DNA of 55,981 bases from Polyangiaceae bacterium (GCA_023150915.1 JAKLKA010000036.1:1-55981); one strand, 5' to 3'. Shown: positions 1 through 6,769, counted from the first letter of the stretch. Made by a program: numbers and translations. Notes: a model not told the origin generated them from the letters alone.

Positions 1-2
1 TC

Positions 3-71
3 GAACCCGCGTACGACGAACTCGTTCGTGCACTCCAGGGGCTCATTCGATCGCTCGACGCGCGCTCTTGA
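3..71 (+). CDS. C-terminal fragment of an unidentified protein (gene starts before the window)
   Basis: The first 69 bases read without a stop in frame 3 and end at TGA (69-71), giving 22 residues ending in LIRSLDARS. The pattern is amphipathic helical, as in the C-terminal helix of a globular protein. Too little is present to name a family. Third positions are less GC-saturated than in the core genes further right. The stop is followed at once by palindromic repeat A (72-140), so this gene and the minus-strand debris at 137-622 converge on that element. The call rests only on an open frame at the window edge and could be chance. Confidence 0.35.
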   Translation, partial: EPAYDELVRALQGLIRSLDARS

Positions 72-140
72 GCCTGCAGCCTGGAGCCTGACCCCTGGAG
101 CCTTCGTGTTTCGCCCGAAAGGGCGAAACACGAGTCAGAG
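72..140 (-). repeat. Palindromic repeat, copy A (REP-like), with a perfect 12-bp hairpin
   Basis: A perfect hairpin lies at 105-132: a 12-bp stem (CGTGTTTCGCCC and its complement) closed by a GAAA tetraloop. It is flanked on one side by GCCTG-type tandem motifs (72-95) and on the other by the box CGAGTCAGAG (131-140). The same three parts recur in copy B (7732-7799) and, inverted and more diverged, in copy C (7592-7654). The CGAGTC box faces the 3' end of a gene in every case. There is no long T tract, so it would act as a factor-assisted or bidirectional terminator, or as a REP-type mobile palindrome. Confidence 0.7.
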
Positions 141-196
141 CAGGCGCACGCGAGCCCGGCCGAGACGACCACCGGCGCCAGCCAGAACCGGTTCAT
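137..196 (-). pseudogene. Signal-peptide remnant of a lipoprotein, interrupted by palindromic repeat A
   Basis: On the minus strand an ATG at 196-194 overlaps the stop of the frame at 193-588 (ATGA). It opens MNRFWLAPVVVSAGLACACS, a convincing short lipoprotein signal peptide (basic start, hydrophobic core, LACAC lipobox). After about 20 codons the frame runs straight into repeat A and loses any protein character. I infer that the element, or a deletion next to it, removed the rest of a lipoprotein gene. The alternative is a chance hydrophobic stretch downstream of a real stop. Confidence 0.3.
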
Positions 197-588
197 GGCG
201 CCACGCTCGCGTAGGGCGGGGCCTTCACCCAGCCGCAGATGGGCGAATTCACCGTCGTCTGCGCACCCCACTGAGTTCGTTCGACCTGGGCAATGAGACC
301 CATGGGTGGCCCCTCGACCACCGGGTTCGAGTCCGATCGGTCGAGGTCGTCGCGGCCGGGGTAGCACGCCGGGGGATTGTACCCGGCCGCGTTGAGCTCG
401 ACGTTCATCGTGTTAGCCAAACCCAGCAGCTCCTGCCAGAGCACGGTCTCTGTCTCGTTGCGGGTCGCACCGGTGAGATCACCCACGGTGCTCCACGAGA
501 ACTTCAGGAACGATCCGCGCTTGGCCTTCCAGTTGCCCTTGGCCATCTCCAGGACGTCACTGGCCGTCGCCCAGAAGCGCCGCGGCAA
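193..588 (-). CDS. Hypothetical protein, possibly the main part of a frameshifted gene
   Basis: A 131-residue frame starting at TTG 588 (GAGGGAGAG just upstream), or at ATG 552. The sequence looks protein-like: a charged segment (MAKGNWKAKRG), an aromatic segment, a helix around WQELLGLANTMNVELN and a Pro/Cys/Tyr-rich segment. I do not recognise a family. A good Shine-Dalgarno and ATG lie upstream in another frame (557-622), whose 21-residue peptide ends inside this frame, so the native gene may begin at 622 with a one-base shift joining the two. No signal peptide is visible in this frame. Codon usage is weaker than in the core genes, consistent with accessory DNA. Confidence 0.4.
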   Translation of the reverse strand: MPRRFWATASDVLEMAKGNWKAKRGSFLKFSWSTVGDLTGATRNETETVLWQELLGLANTMNVELNAAGYNPPACYPGRDDLDRSDSNPVVEGPPMGLIAQVERTQWGAQTTVNSPICGWVKAPPYASVAP

Positions 589-622
589 TTCTCTCCCTCG
601 AAACCTCGATCCCCAACTCCAT
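557..622 (-). CDS. Short frame with good ribosome binding site (likely N-terminus of the frameshifted gene)
   Basis: ATG at 622-620 is preceded by GGGAGG (633-628) at good spacing and by a promoter-like sequence (642-670). It encodes 21 residues, MELGIEVSRERIAAALLGDG plus one, and stops at 557. The downstream frame begins inside it. Either this is a translationally coupled leader peptide, or a one-base indel split a single gene of about 145 codons. I favour the indel because the expression signals serve this start and not the TTG at 588. Confidence 0.35.
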   Translation of the reverse strand: MELGIEVSRERIAAALLGDGQ

Positions 623-641
623 CAGTACCTCCCGGGACAGG

Positions 642-670
642 ACTATACCCGACACCAGGGAACGCCGGAA
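642..670 (-). promoter_or_regulatory. Candidate sigma-70 promoter
   Basis: On the minus strand TATAGT (647-642) matches the -10 consensus at five of six positions and lies 17 bases from TTCCGG (670-665), a weak -35. The predicted start of transcription, near 635, is just ahead of the Shine-Dalgarno GGGAGG and ATG 622. In DNA this GC-rich a near-consensus -10 correctly placed before a ribosome site is notable, but the -35 is poor. Confidence 0.4.
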
Positions 671-757
671 GGGCGGGAGCACCGGAAGCGCCATCGCACC
701 GCGAGGGCCACGTCTTGAACGCGAGGGCCTCCCACGCGTGGCGCCGCGCCGCGGCAG

Positions 758-1156
758 TCAGCGCTTCTTACCCAGCTTGCGGGCGCCTGGGAGGTTTCCG
801 AGCTTCTGGTCGAAGGTGGCAAGGGGTGCCATGGCGGCGCTCTCTGCGACGGCCAGGATGAGGCAATCGGAGAAGTCCGCGCGAGACGAGCGAAAGCTCT
901 GAAGCGCAGCCTGGACGACTTCAGGCTCTTGAAGCGAAATCCCGTCGGTGTCCACCAGCATTTCCAGAACGGCCCGCAGCTTCTCGCGAGTGAAGCCGTA
1001 GCCGCAGGTGAGCACCCACGACGCCTCGGCGAGCACGACGTGTGACACGAAGAGCGGCGCGTGGGCCCGCTGGAAAGCTCGGGCTGCGCGAGCCTGCTCG
1101 TCGTCGTCCTCGAGCAGCAATCGCAGGAGGACGTTGGTGTCAGCGGCGGCGGCCAT
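758..1156 (-). CDS. vapC: VapC-family PIN-domain toxin (ribonuclease)
   Basis: A 132-residue single PIN domain, the usual VapC length. Acidic residues of the Mg-dependent RNase centre are in place: Asp6 in the opening ADTNVLL motif, Glu44 in VVLAEASW, Asp94/Asp97 in RADFSDCLI and Asp116 in ATFDQK. VapC proteins cleave tRNA or rRNA and are neutralised by a co-transcribed antitoxin. The ATG at 1156 overlaps the antitoxin gene by 17 bases, the usual antitoxin-first order with translational coupling. The short basic C-terminus (KLGKKR) is common in the family. The cellular target cannot be read from sequence. All catalytic positions are present, so the toxin should be active. Confidence 0.9.
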   Translation of the reverse strand: MAAAADTNVLLRLLLEDDDEQARAARAFQRAHAPLFVSHVVLAEASWVLTCGYGFTREKLRAVLEMLVDTDGISLQEPEVVQAALQSFRSSRADFSDCLILAVAESAAMAPLATFDQKLGNLPGARKLGKKR

Positions 1157-1403
1157 GCTTCGCGCTCACGCCGCGATCGCGTGCCGCGCGCATCTCTGCG
1201 AGTGACAAGCGCGAAACGGGACGCACGGCGCACAGTGCACGAACGTCGTCGAGCGTGTGCCGTTTGGGCCTCACCACCAAGAGCTCTTCGCGTTCCTCCC
1301 ACACGAGCTCCGTTCCCGGAACGATGCGGAAGCGCCGTCGCACCGCGGCCGGCACCGAGGTCTGGTTCTGCGAGGTGACACGTGAAACCGCGCGCATGAC
1401 CAT
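1140..1403 (-). CDS. vapB: VapB-like antitoxin with AbrB/MazE-type DNA-binding N-terminus
   Basis: 87 residues. The N-terminal 45 have the swapped-hairpin AbrB/SpoVT pattern (VTSQNQTSVPAAVRRRF, then IVPGTELVWEE). The C-terminal half is a charged tail that would wrap VapC. Starts are possible at ATG 1403 or ATG 1397; the family pattern fits either. There is no clear Shine-Dalgarno and a perfect palindrome (1401-1417) covers the first ATG, so the message may be leaderless or start at the second ATG. Such antitoxins bind as dimers to their own promoter and repress more strongly with toxin bound. The gene overlaps vapC by 17 bases. Confidence 0.85.
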   Translation of the reverse strand: MVMRAVSRVTSQNQTSVPAAVRRRFRIVPGTELVWEEREELLVVRPKRHTLDDVRALCAVRPVSRLSLAEMRAARDRGVSAKHGRRR

Positions 1404-1417
1404 TACCCAGGGTAATG
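1401..1417. promoter_or_regulatory. Operator palindrome of the vapBC operon
   Basis: CATTACCC-A-GGGTAATG is a perfect 8+1+8 inverted repeat at the 5' edge of vapB. An AT-containing perfect palindrome at an AbrB-type antitoxin start is the expected autoregulatory site. It overlaps the first candidate start codon, so binding would block both transcription initiation and this start. Confidence 0.7.
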
Positions 1418-1459
1418 GAGAGGCCTCGGAAGTCAAGGTCCCCGAAGACCCCCGCGCCG

Positions 1460-2734
1460 TCAATTCGGGTCCACCAGCACCAGCGTCGTGCGCTCGGGCG
1501 ACACGCCGAGGAACACCCCGCGGCCGTGGGCGAACGCGACGCGGCGCCGGTGCTGCACGGGAATTGGTGCATGGTCCGGTTGCTCTTCGCGCGTGCGGAA
1601 GACCCGCGTCTCGGCGCCGTCGGGTGCGAACCAGGTGCCGTCGCCCAAGAGCGCGGCTCCGGTTTCCGGGTCGATGGCCACGGGGAAGTCCATCTCTTCC
1701 GGCGAGCTGATTGGGCCCGATCCAATCGAGCTGGGATCGACGCGCCCCTTCCAGATCGGTGTACCGCCTCGAAGGGCCGAAACGCGGAGCTCGCCGCGGG
1801 TGTTCCAGGCCATGCGCGTGGCGGTGACGTCGAAGCGTGGAAATGTGCCCATCTCGATTGCGTCTTTCAGTGCATTCGAGTCGAAACCCGGCGTCGGAAT
1901 CGGGTAGCGACGGACGACGCGGCGGAGATCTCGGCTCAGCGCCACGGCCTGGTATTCGCTGACCCCGCCCGATACCGACCACACGGTGGAACCGACCACT
2001 CGCACATCGGAAAGTGGCGTCGTGAATCCCAAGCACAACGCCAGCTTGCGCCCGAGCTTCCGCTCTCCGACGACGTTGCCGCTCGGAACGTCGAAGGTCG
2101 TGATGTGGTGCTCGCCTCGCTCACAATGGGCCAGCGCCAAGGTTTCGCCCGAGGCGTGCAGGGACAGCCGGCGGGCGTCCACGGTCAGAACTTCGATCAC
2201 GCGATGGTGCTGCTTCGCGAAGTCCTGTCCGACGAACCAGAGCTCGATGGGTGACGGGTCCTCGTAGCCGGTGGTGGCGTAGGCGAAGCCGCTGCCGGTG
2301 CGCGTGAGCGCGTAGGTATTGCCGACCTGTATTCCGTTCCCGGGCCGATGGCGGTGGGTCACCTCGCGGATCGTTCGTGCGCTGACCGGGTCCCATTCGA
2401 CGAGCGCAAAGCCTTCGTCGACGGTCTTGGCGAATACCAGCGTGCCGTCGACGAACTCGCGGGAGGGAGCAGCGCCTGCCACGACGTCGACGGCGCGAAA
2501 CGGCAGGTCGACGACCCGGGTGCGGTGCGAGGTCGGCTCGACGCGGACACGGACCTCGTCCTCCGCGCTGGCGGCACCGGGCAACGCACCGCTCGCCGAC
2601 GGCGGCGCAGACACGATCTGTGGCGCCGAACCGCTCCGTGACACGGGGACGTCTTCGCGAGAGCAGCAAAGCCAGAGCAGCCCAGCGCACGACGCTGTCG
2701 CGACGATGACCGCAAGGAGCACACGGCGTGTCAT
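1460..2734 (-). CDS. Membrane-anchored or lipid-anchored protein, probable beta-propeller, function unknown
   Basis: 424 residues from ATG 2734, which overlaps the stop of the upstream hydrolase gene by one base (TGATG). The N-terminus has a hydrophobic anchor (VLLAVIVATASCAGLLWLCC); the Cys pair at its end could be a weak lipobox. The rest is exported, beta-rich and repeats a blade-like pattern (LVFAKTVDEGFALVEWD, YALTRTGSGFAYATTGYED, VGSTVWSVSGGVSEYQAVAL, GVFLGVSPERTTLVLVD), suggesting a six- or seven-bladed propeller. I do not recognise the family. Coupling to a signal-less cell-wall hydrolase suggests it may be its partner or periplasmic immunity protein, which is inference. Third-position GC is lower than in core genes. 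Confidence 0.7.
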   Translation of the reverse strand: MTRRVLLAVIVATASCAGLLWLCCSREDVPVSRSGSAPQIVSAPPSASGALPGAASAEDEVRVRVEPTSHRTRVVDLPFRAVDVVAGAAPSREFVDGTLVFAKTVDEGFALVEWDPVSARTIREVTHRHRPGNGIQVGNTYALTRTGSGFAYATTGYEDPSPIELWFVGQDFAKQHHRVIEVLTVDARRLSLHASGETLALAHCERGEHHITTFDVPSGNVVGERKLGRKLALCLGFTTPLSDVRVVGSTVWSVSGGVSEYQAVALSRDLRRVVRRYPIPTPGFDSNALKDAIEMGTFPRFDVTATRMAWNTRGELRVSALRGGTPIWKGRVDPSSIGSGPISSPEEMDFPVAIDPETGAALLGDGTWFAPDGAETRVFRTREEQPDHAPIPVQHRRRVAFAHGRGVFLGVSPERTTLVLVDPN

Positions 2735-3750
2735 CACACCCCGAAGAGTCCCACGATCGTGTGATCGTAGGCACCCTTCCTCGACTCTTTGAACGCCCCG
2801 CTCCGGAGCCCGTCGAAGTAGCCCCAGGTCTTCGTGCTCTCGTTGAACAGCCAGATCTCGCGTTTCACGCCTCCGAGCGGGGCCTTGCCCTCCGCCCCCC
2901 ACGATGAGTCGACCTCGAACACGTGAACGGGCCCGCCTTGCATGAATGCGGCGGGCACCGGCGGGCGTCCCGGAAATGACGGCCGCGGAGACCCAGCGGG
3001 GAGCGAGTGGCGGGAGTAGACCACGACCTTGTGACCAGGATCTCCGCCGAGGACGATCAGGTCTCCGGGGCCCGCCGCGCGCAGGTCCTTGCTCTTGTTG
3101 GGCGCGGGGATCCCCTCCTGAAGGCCCAACTTCCGCGGCGCGCCTCGAGCTGCAGCGTGCGCCTGATACGCGAACCCCGAACAATCCAGCCCGATGCCGA
3201 AGTCGAACATCAATTGGCGAACTCGGTCGCGCGGGCTGCCACCCGAAGCCGCACCCAGGTGACCGCGATCAATCAGCGCCTGAGTGACACGCTGGATTTC
3301 TTCGGGGGTGCCTTTGCCGCCCGCGATCACCGTCAGGCGCGGCCCCAGCTCGCGAACCAACTCGGGTGGGAGCGCTTTCTTCAACGCGGCGGTCGCCCGC
3401 TCGGGCCGGGGGCCGTATCCACCCTGCATTCTGAAGGCCGGCGTGACGCGAACTTCATGACCGTCTACGCGATAGGGCGCGTTGGCCGCCGAGAGGAACG
3501 AGTCCAGGCGCTTTTGCGCGTCGGAGCGAAGGTCCGGGGCCGCGGCCGGCGTGGCCCGTTCCGCTCGGAGCTTGCGCGCCTGGGCCTGTGCTTGGTCACG
3601 CGCGGCGAGCAGGGCGGCCGTGCCCTTCGACAGTGCACGGGGCGAAGGTTTGGGCTGGGCGGCCGTCGGGGCCTGCGTCGTGCCTGGGTCTGCAACCTGG
3701 CTGGTCCGCGAGCGGTGGGCAATGGAAGTGACGGACATGCAGCACTTCAT
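2734..3750 (-). CDS. NlpC/P60-type (Cys-His) hydrolase without signal peptide
   Basis: 338 residues from ATG 3750 (326 from ATG 3738). The nucleophile motif LDCSGF (Cys190) and a later GDLIVLGGDPGH segment (His240) followed by KVVVY match NlpC/P60-like papain-fold peptidases that cut peptidoglycan peptides; residues around 275-283 (VHVFEVDSSW) may hold the third polar residue. There is no signal peptide. The first 85 residues are low-complexity, Ala/Pro/Gln/Arg-rich and probably disordered. An unusual middle domain (95-180) precedes the catalytic part. A cytoplasmic-looking wall hydrolase needs an export route such as a type VI or contractile system, lysis or co-secretion. The downstream gene overlaps it by one base. 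Confidence 0.75.
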   Translation of the reverse strand: MKCCMSVTSIAHRSRTSQVADPGTTQAPTAAQPKPSPRALSKGTAALLAARDQAQAQARKLRAERATPAAAPDLRSDAQKRLDSFLSAANAPYRVDGHEVRVTPAFRMQGGYGPRPERATAALKKALPPELVRELGPRLTVIAGGKGTPEEIQRVTQALIDRGHLGAASGGSPRDRVRQLMFDFGIGLDCSGFAYQAHAAARGAPRKLGLQEGIPAPNKSKDLRAAGPGDLIVLGGDPGHKVVVYSRHSLPAGSPRPSFPGRPPVPAAFMQGGPVHVFEVDSSWGAEGKAPLGGVKREIWLFNESTKTWGYFDGLRSGAFKESRKGAYDHTIVGLFGV

Positions 3751-3854
3751 TCGGCTCGCAGGGCCGGTGGGTTGCGTGGTTTCTGCGGCGGCGCCGCGCG
3801 CCCGAGCGCCGACCGCGCGGCCGGTCGCGCGCTCACTTGACCCGCTCGCGCGTT

Positions 3855-3877
3855 CGTGACATTGAAATCGGGTCACG
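3855..3877. promoter_or_regulatory. Inverted repeat in front of the leader frame
   Basis: CGTGAC (3855-3860) and GTCACG (3872-3877) form a perfect 6-bp inverted repeat spaced by 11 bases, ending just before the Shine-Dalgarno GAGGTGA of the frame at 3889. A TTGACC at 3837-3842 lies 17 bases before CATTGA, a weak sigma-70 match, so the repeat would overlap the -10 and transcription start. It could be an operator or a 5'-leader hairpin. Confidence 0.4.
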
Positions 3878-3888
3878 AGGTGATTTCC

Positions 3889-3987
3889 ATGAACCGCCTT
3901 CCGCGCCACACGATGACCCGCGCCGCGTCCTTCAAGGACCAGTGCACCGTCATCTCTGCCGCGGCAGGAGGTCAGCTGCTCACCTAG
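3889..3987 (+). CDS. Small protein or leader peptide upstream of the MATE exporter
   Basis: A 32-residue frame, starting MNRLPRHTMTRAASF and ending GGQLLT, with ATG preceded by GAGGTGA at good spacing and about 27 of 32 codons ending in G or C, the bias of genuine genes here. It has one Cys (position 19) and no membrane segment. An intrinsic terminator starts 24 bases after the stop and the exporter gene starts 29 bases after that. The perfect palindrome CTGCCGCGGCAG near its 3' end contains CCGCGG, also present in both arms of the terminator stem, so ribosome position on this frame could decide whether the terminator forms. An alternative is a free-standing small peptide, possibly a modified-peptide precursor. 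Confidence 0.55.
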   Translation: MNRLPRHTMTRAASFKDQCTVISAAAGGQLLT

Positions 3988-4011
3988 ACAGCCAAAACCC
4001 CTGACTATCTG

Positions 4012-4046
4012 CCGCGGGCACCGAAAGGTCCCCGCGGTTTTTTTTT
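4012..4046 (+). terminator. Strong intrinsic terminator between the leader frame and the MATE gene
   Basis: CCGCGGG (4012-4018) pairs with CCCGCGG (4031-4037), followed at once by nine T residues (4038-4046). This is one of only two clear stem-plus-T-tract terminators in the window. The exporter ATG is only 29 bases further, too little room for a complete independent promoter, so exporter expression probably needs read-through. Confidence 0.9.
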
Positions 4047-4075
4047 GCTTCGAACCCCCGAGAAAGTTGCTCGTC

Positions 4076-5470
4076 ATGACATCAAAGTCCGTTCGCGAAG
4101 AGCTTCGCTGGAAATTGAAACCCATCCCCGAGTTGGTGCGGCTGGCGTGGCCCATCACGGTCTCGATGCTCTCGTACAGCGTCATGACCCTGGTGAGCAC
4201 GCTGTTCGTCGGCCAGCTCGGGGCGAACGCGCTCGCAGGCGTGGGGCTCGGAGGCATCGCCGCCTTCGGCCTGATCGTCTTCGGCTTCGGCTTGCTTCGT
4301 TCGGTGAAGGTCGTGGTCAGTCAGGCCGCGGGCGCCGGGCGGCGCGGGGACATCCCCGTGTACATCGCGGCGGGCGTCGGCCTCGCCGTCGTGCTCGGCG
4401 TGATCGGCATTGGCGCGGGCCGCTGGCTCGCGGGCGTGCTGCCGAGGTTTTCGGCCAGCCCCGAGGCGGGTCTCGCGGCCGCCGAGTACCTGTGGTGGCG
4501 CAACCTGGGTGCGCCCTTCGTGCTGATCGCCGTGGCGCTGCGTGAAGCGCGCTACGGGCTCGGTGATTCGCGCTCGTCCATGGTCGCCGCGCTGGGCGCC
4601 AACCTGGCCAACATCGCGCTCGACGCGCTGTTCATCCTGGGCCTCGGCCTCGGGGTGCGCGGCGCGGGCGCGGCCACCGCGCTCGCGCACGTGGTCGAGG
4701 CGGCGCTCTTGGTCGCGGCGTCGCGCTCGCCTGGCTTCGGCTGGGTGCGCGTGCGGCTGCGTCACGTCACCACGCTGCTTCGGCTCGGCGTGCCGCTCGG
4801 CCTGCAGTTCCTGCTGGAGGTCGGCTCGTTCGCCGTGCTGGTCGCGGTGCTGGCCGGGATCGGCGCGGTCGATCTGGCCGCGCACCAGATCGCGCTGCAG
4901 CTCACCCACATCTCGTTCTTGCCGGCGCTCGCCCTGGGCGAGGCGGCCAGCGTGATGGTGGGCCAGGCGGTGGGCGCGGGCGAAGACCGCTTGGTCAAGC
5001 GGGTGGCCCGGCGCGCGCTCGCCCTGGCCCTGGCCTACACCGGAGCGTGCGCGCTCGGGTTCGTGGTGTTCGCCGATCTCCTGGCGGGCGCCTTCACCGC
5101 GGATCGCGCGGTGCGGGCGGTGGCCGTGAAGCTGCTCTGGGTGGCGGCGGCCTTCCAGATCTTCGACGGGGCCAACGCCATCGCGCGCTGCGTGCTGCGC
5201 GGCACCGGTGACGTGCGCTACCCGGCGGTGATCGCGGTGATCACCGCTTGGGTGTCGACGCCGCCACTGGCGTGGTGGCTCGGTGTCCGGCTGGGCTGGG
5301 GCGCCCTGGGCGGCTGGCTCGGGCTGTGCGCCGAGATCGTGGTCGGGTCGCTCCTGCTCTGGTGGCGGCTCGAACGCGGAAGCTGGAGGCGATCGGCCGA
5401 GGCCTCGCGCCAGCGTCTGGCCTCCGAGCCCGGCGCCGACGAGCTGGTCAGCGCACCGGTCGCTTCCTAG
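4076..5470 (+). CDS. MATE-family multidrug/toxin exporter (NorM/DinF type)
   Basis: 464 residues from ATG 4076 (CGAGAAAG upstream; an in-frame TTG at 4067 is less likely). About twelve hydrophobic segments in two homologous six-helix halves fill the length, as in all MATE proteins. The first helix carries LVRLAWPITVSMLSYSVMTL and the following loop FVGQLGANALAGVGLGG, the family signature region; the second half repeats it (QFLLEVGSFAVLVAVL, then DLAAHQIALQL). MATE proteins expel cationic or aromatic drugs against Na+ or H+. It lies directly behind a leader frame and terminator, suggesting inducible read-through, and converges with the lipoprotein gene at 5473 with a two-base gap. The substrate is unknown. 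Confidence 0.9.
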   Translation: MTSKSVREELRWKLKPIPELVRLAWPITVSMLSYSVMTLVSTLFVGQLGANALAGVGLGGIAAFGLIVFGFGLLRSVKVVVSQAAGAGRRGDIPVYIAAGVGLAVVLGVIGIGAGRWLAGVLPRFSASPEAGLAAAEYLWWRNLGAPFVLIAVALREARYGLGDSRSSMVAALGANLANIALDALFILGLGLGVRGAGAATALAHVVEAALLVAASRSPGFGWVRVRLRHVTTLLRLGVPLGLQFLLEVGSFAVLVAVLAGIGAVDLAAHQIALQLTHISFLPALALGEAASVMVGQAVGAGEDRLVKRVARRALALALAYTGACALGFVVFADLLAGAFTADRAVRAVAVKLLWVAAAFQIFDGANAIARCVLRGTGDVRYPAVIAVITAWVSTPPLAWWLGVRLGWGALGGWLGLCAEIVVGSLLLWWRLERGSWRRSAEASRQRLASEPGADELVSAPVAS

Positions 5471-5472
5471 CG

Positions 5473-5955
5473 CTACTGCCCCACCGAGATCGGCGCTTCG
5501 AAGATCAGCGGCGCACCTTGCTGGGCCTTCGCCTTCACCGTGAGGGTCCCGGCAAGGGCGCCGCCGCTCTCGATGAAGACCCGCAGCGCGCGCGGGGTGA
5601 TCCACTGCGCCTTGCAGCCCTGAAACTCGTCGCTGCCCGCGGCCAGCACCGTGCCGTCGCCGGCGGCGAGCTTGGCGTCGACCAGCCAGGTGCTGGCCTC
5701 GGCCGAGTACACCCGTGCGTAGACGAAGAAGTGCGAGCCGCCCTGGGCGCCATACTGCTGCTGAAGCGTATCGCCGGTCGCGAGGGGCACCGTGCCGCCG
5801 CCCGAGGCGTCACGCAGCACCTCGAGCGCCAGATCGGTCTTGGGGACCGAGAGGGCAGAATCGCAGGTCACCGGCTCTTCCGGCTCGGGCTGGACGTGCC
5901 GCGGCCCGCAGGCAGCCGCTGACACGAGCAGCACGAAGAGCAGCGGTCGGGGCAT
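5473..5955 (-). CDS. Hypothetical lipoprotein
   Basis: 160 residues. A type II signal peptide (MPRPLLFVLLVSAAACG, lipobox SAAAC) is followed by a Pro/Glu spacer and then a beta-rich domain with alternating hydrophobic strands (HFFVYARVYS, TWLVDAKLAAGDG, ALRVFIESGG, LTVKAKAQ). Two further Cys residues (in VTCDS and FQGCKAQW) could form a disulfide. The fold looks like a small immunoglobulin-like sandwich. I recognise no family. The gene is convergent with the MATE gene and co-directional with the exporter gene at 5987-6769, but upstream of it lies no coupling overlap, so no function is implied. Confidence 0.7.
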   Translation of the reverse strand: MPRPLLFVLLVSAAACGPRHVQPEPEEPVTCDSALSVPKTDLALEVLRDASGGGTVPLATGDTLQQQYGAQGGSHFFVYARVYSAEASTWLVDAKLAAGDGTVLAAGSDEFQGCKAQWITPRALRVFIESGGALAGTLTVKAKAQQGAPLIFEAPISVGQ

Positions 5956-5986
5956 GAGACTGCCCGGAAACTAGCACGACCCCGGG

Positions 5987-6769
5987 TCACGAACGACCGA
6001 TGCCGGCGACGGCCAAGAGAGCGCAGATCACCAGCGTGGCGTGCTCGATCGCCCCTGCGGGCAGCCGCTCGGTGAAGCGCCGTGCCCGGCGGCCGACGCC
6101 ATTGCCGGCCACCACGGCCACCGAAAGCAGCGCCGCGAAGAGCCAGAGGTCGCGGGTCAAGAGTCCGCCCGCGCCATAGCCGGCGATGCGGCCCAGGTGC
6201 ATGGCCACCGCCGCGGCCGCGATGGTTCCGGAGTAGGTCTCGCCCGAGAGCCCGGCCGAGAGGAACAAGGGCGCGGTGAGCACGGCCGCGCCGCCGGCGC
6301 TGCCGGTCAGCCCGCCGATCACGAAGCCGGCGGGCGCGAAGGCGCCGCGCGGCGGCGTGAGCTCGAGCTTGCCGAACGCGCGCGCCAGGCTGAGGAGCGT
6401 GATCCCCAGCATCAGCCCGTTCACGATCCAGAGCGGCACGGCGACCGCCGCCAGGCTGCCCAGCGCCGCGCCGGGCACCGCGCCCAGGGCGAAGGCCCGC
6501 ACGATCGGCCACTTTACCCGTGCGCGGAACACCCAGCTGCGGTGCAGGTTGCCGATCAAGAGCGCGGGCGTGGTCATCGCCAGCGCCGAGAGCGGGTCGG
6601 TCACCAGCGACAGGCTGATCAGCAGCAGCAGGCCGCCGCCCAGGCCGGCCACCGTGGTGAGTGCCCCGGCCAGCATTCCGAGCACCCAGAGCGTCACGAT
6701 GAAGGTCACGAGAGCCAGAATGGCGCCGTGGCGGCCGTTGCGCCAATTGATAGTTTTGGTAGATTCCAT
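5987..6769 (-). CDS. TauE/SafE (TSUP) family membrane exporter
   Basis: 260 residues from ATG 6769 (an in-frame TTG lies at 6775). Around eight hydrophobic segments in two repeats; the first contains LAGALTTVAGLGGGLLLL and the second FVIGGLTGSAGGAAVLTAPL, the glycine-rich repeat pair typical of the sulfite exporter TauE/SafE family. Members move sulfite, sulfoacetate, sulfolactate or related organosulfur anions. The gene is divergent from a LysR regulator with only eight bases between start codons, so the regulator very probably controls it. The cysteine-synthesis operon 4 kb away fits a sulfur role, but the substrate is not readable from sequence. Confidence 0.85.
   Translation of the reverse strand: MESTKTINWRNGRHGAILALVTFIVTLWVLGMLAGALTTVAGLGGGLLLLISLSLVTDPLSALAMTTPALLIGNLHRSWVFRARVKWPIVRAFALGAVPGAALGSLAAVAVPLWIVNGLMLGITLLSLARAFGKLELTPPRGAFAPAGFVIGGLTGSAGGAAVLTAPLFLSAGLSGETYSGTIAAAAVAMHLGRIAGYGAGGLLTRDLWLFAALLSVAVVAGNGVGRRARRFTERLPAGAIEHATLVICALLAVAGIGRS

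Noticed and set aside
105-132. Hairpins of the palindromic repeat as a CRISPR repeat
   Set aside because: Only single copies far apart, no spacers of regular length and no cas genes.
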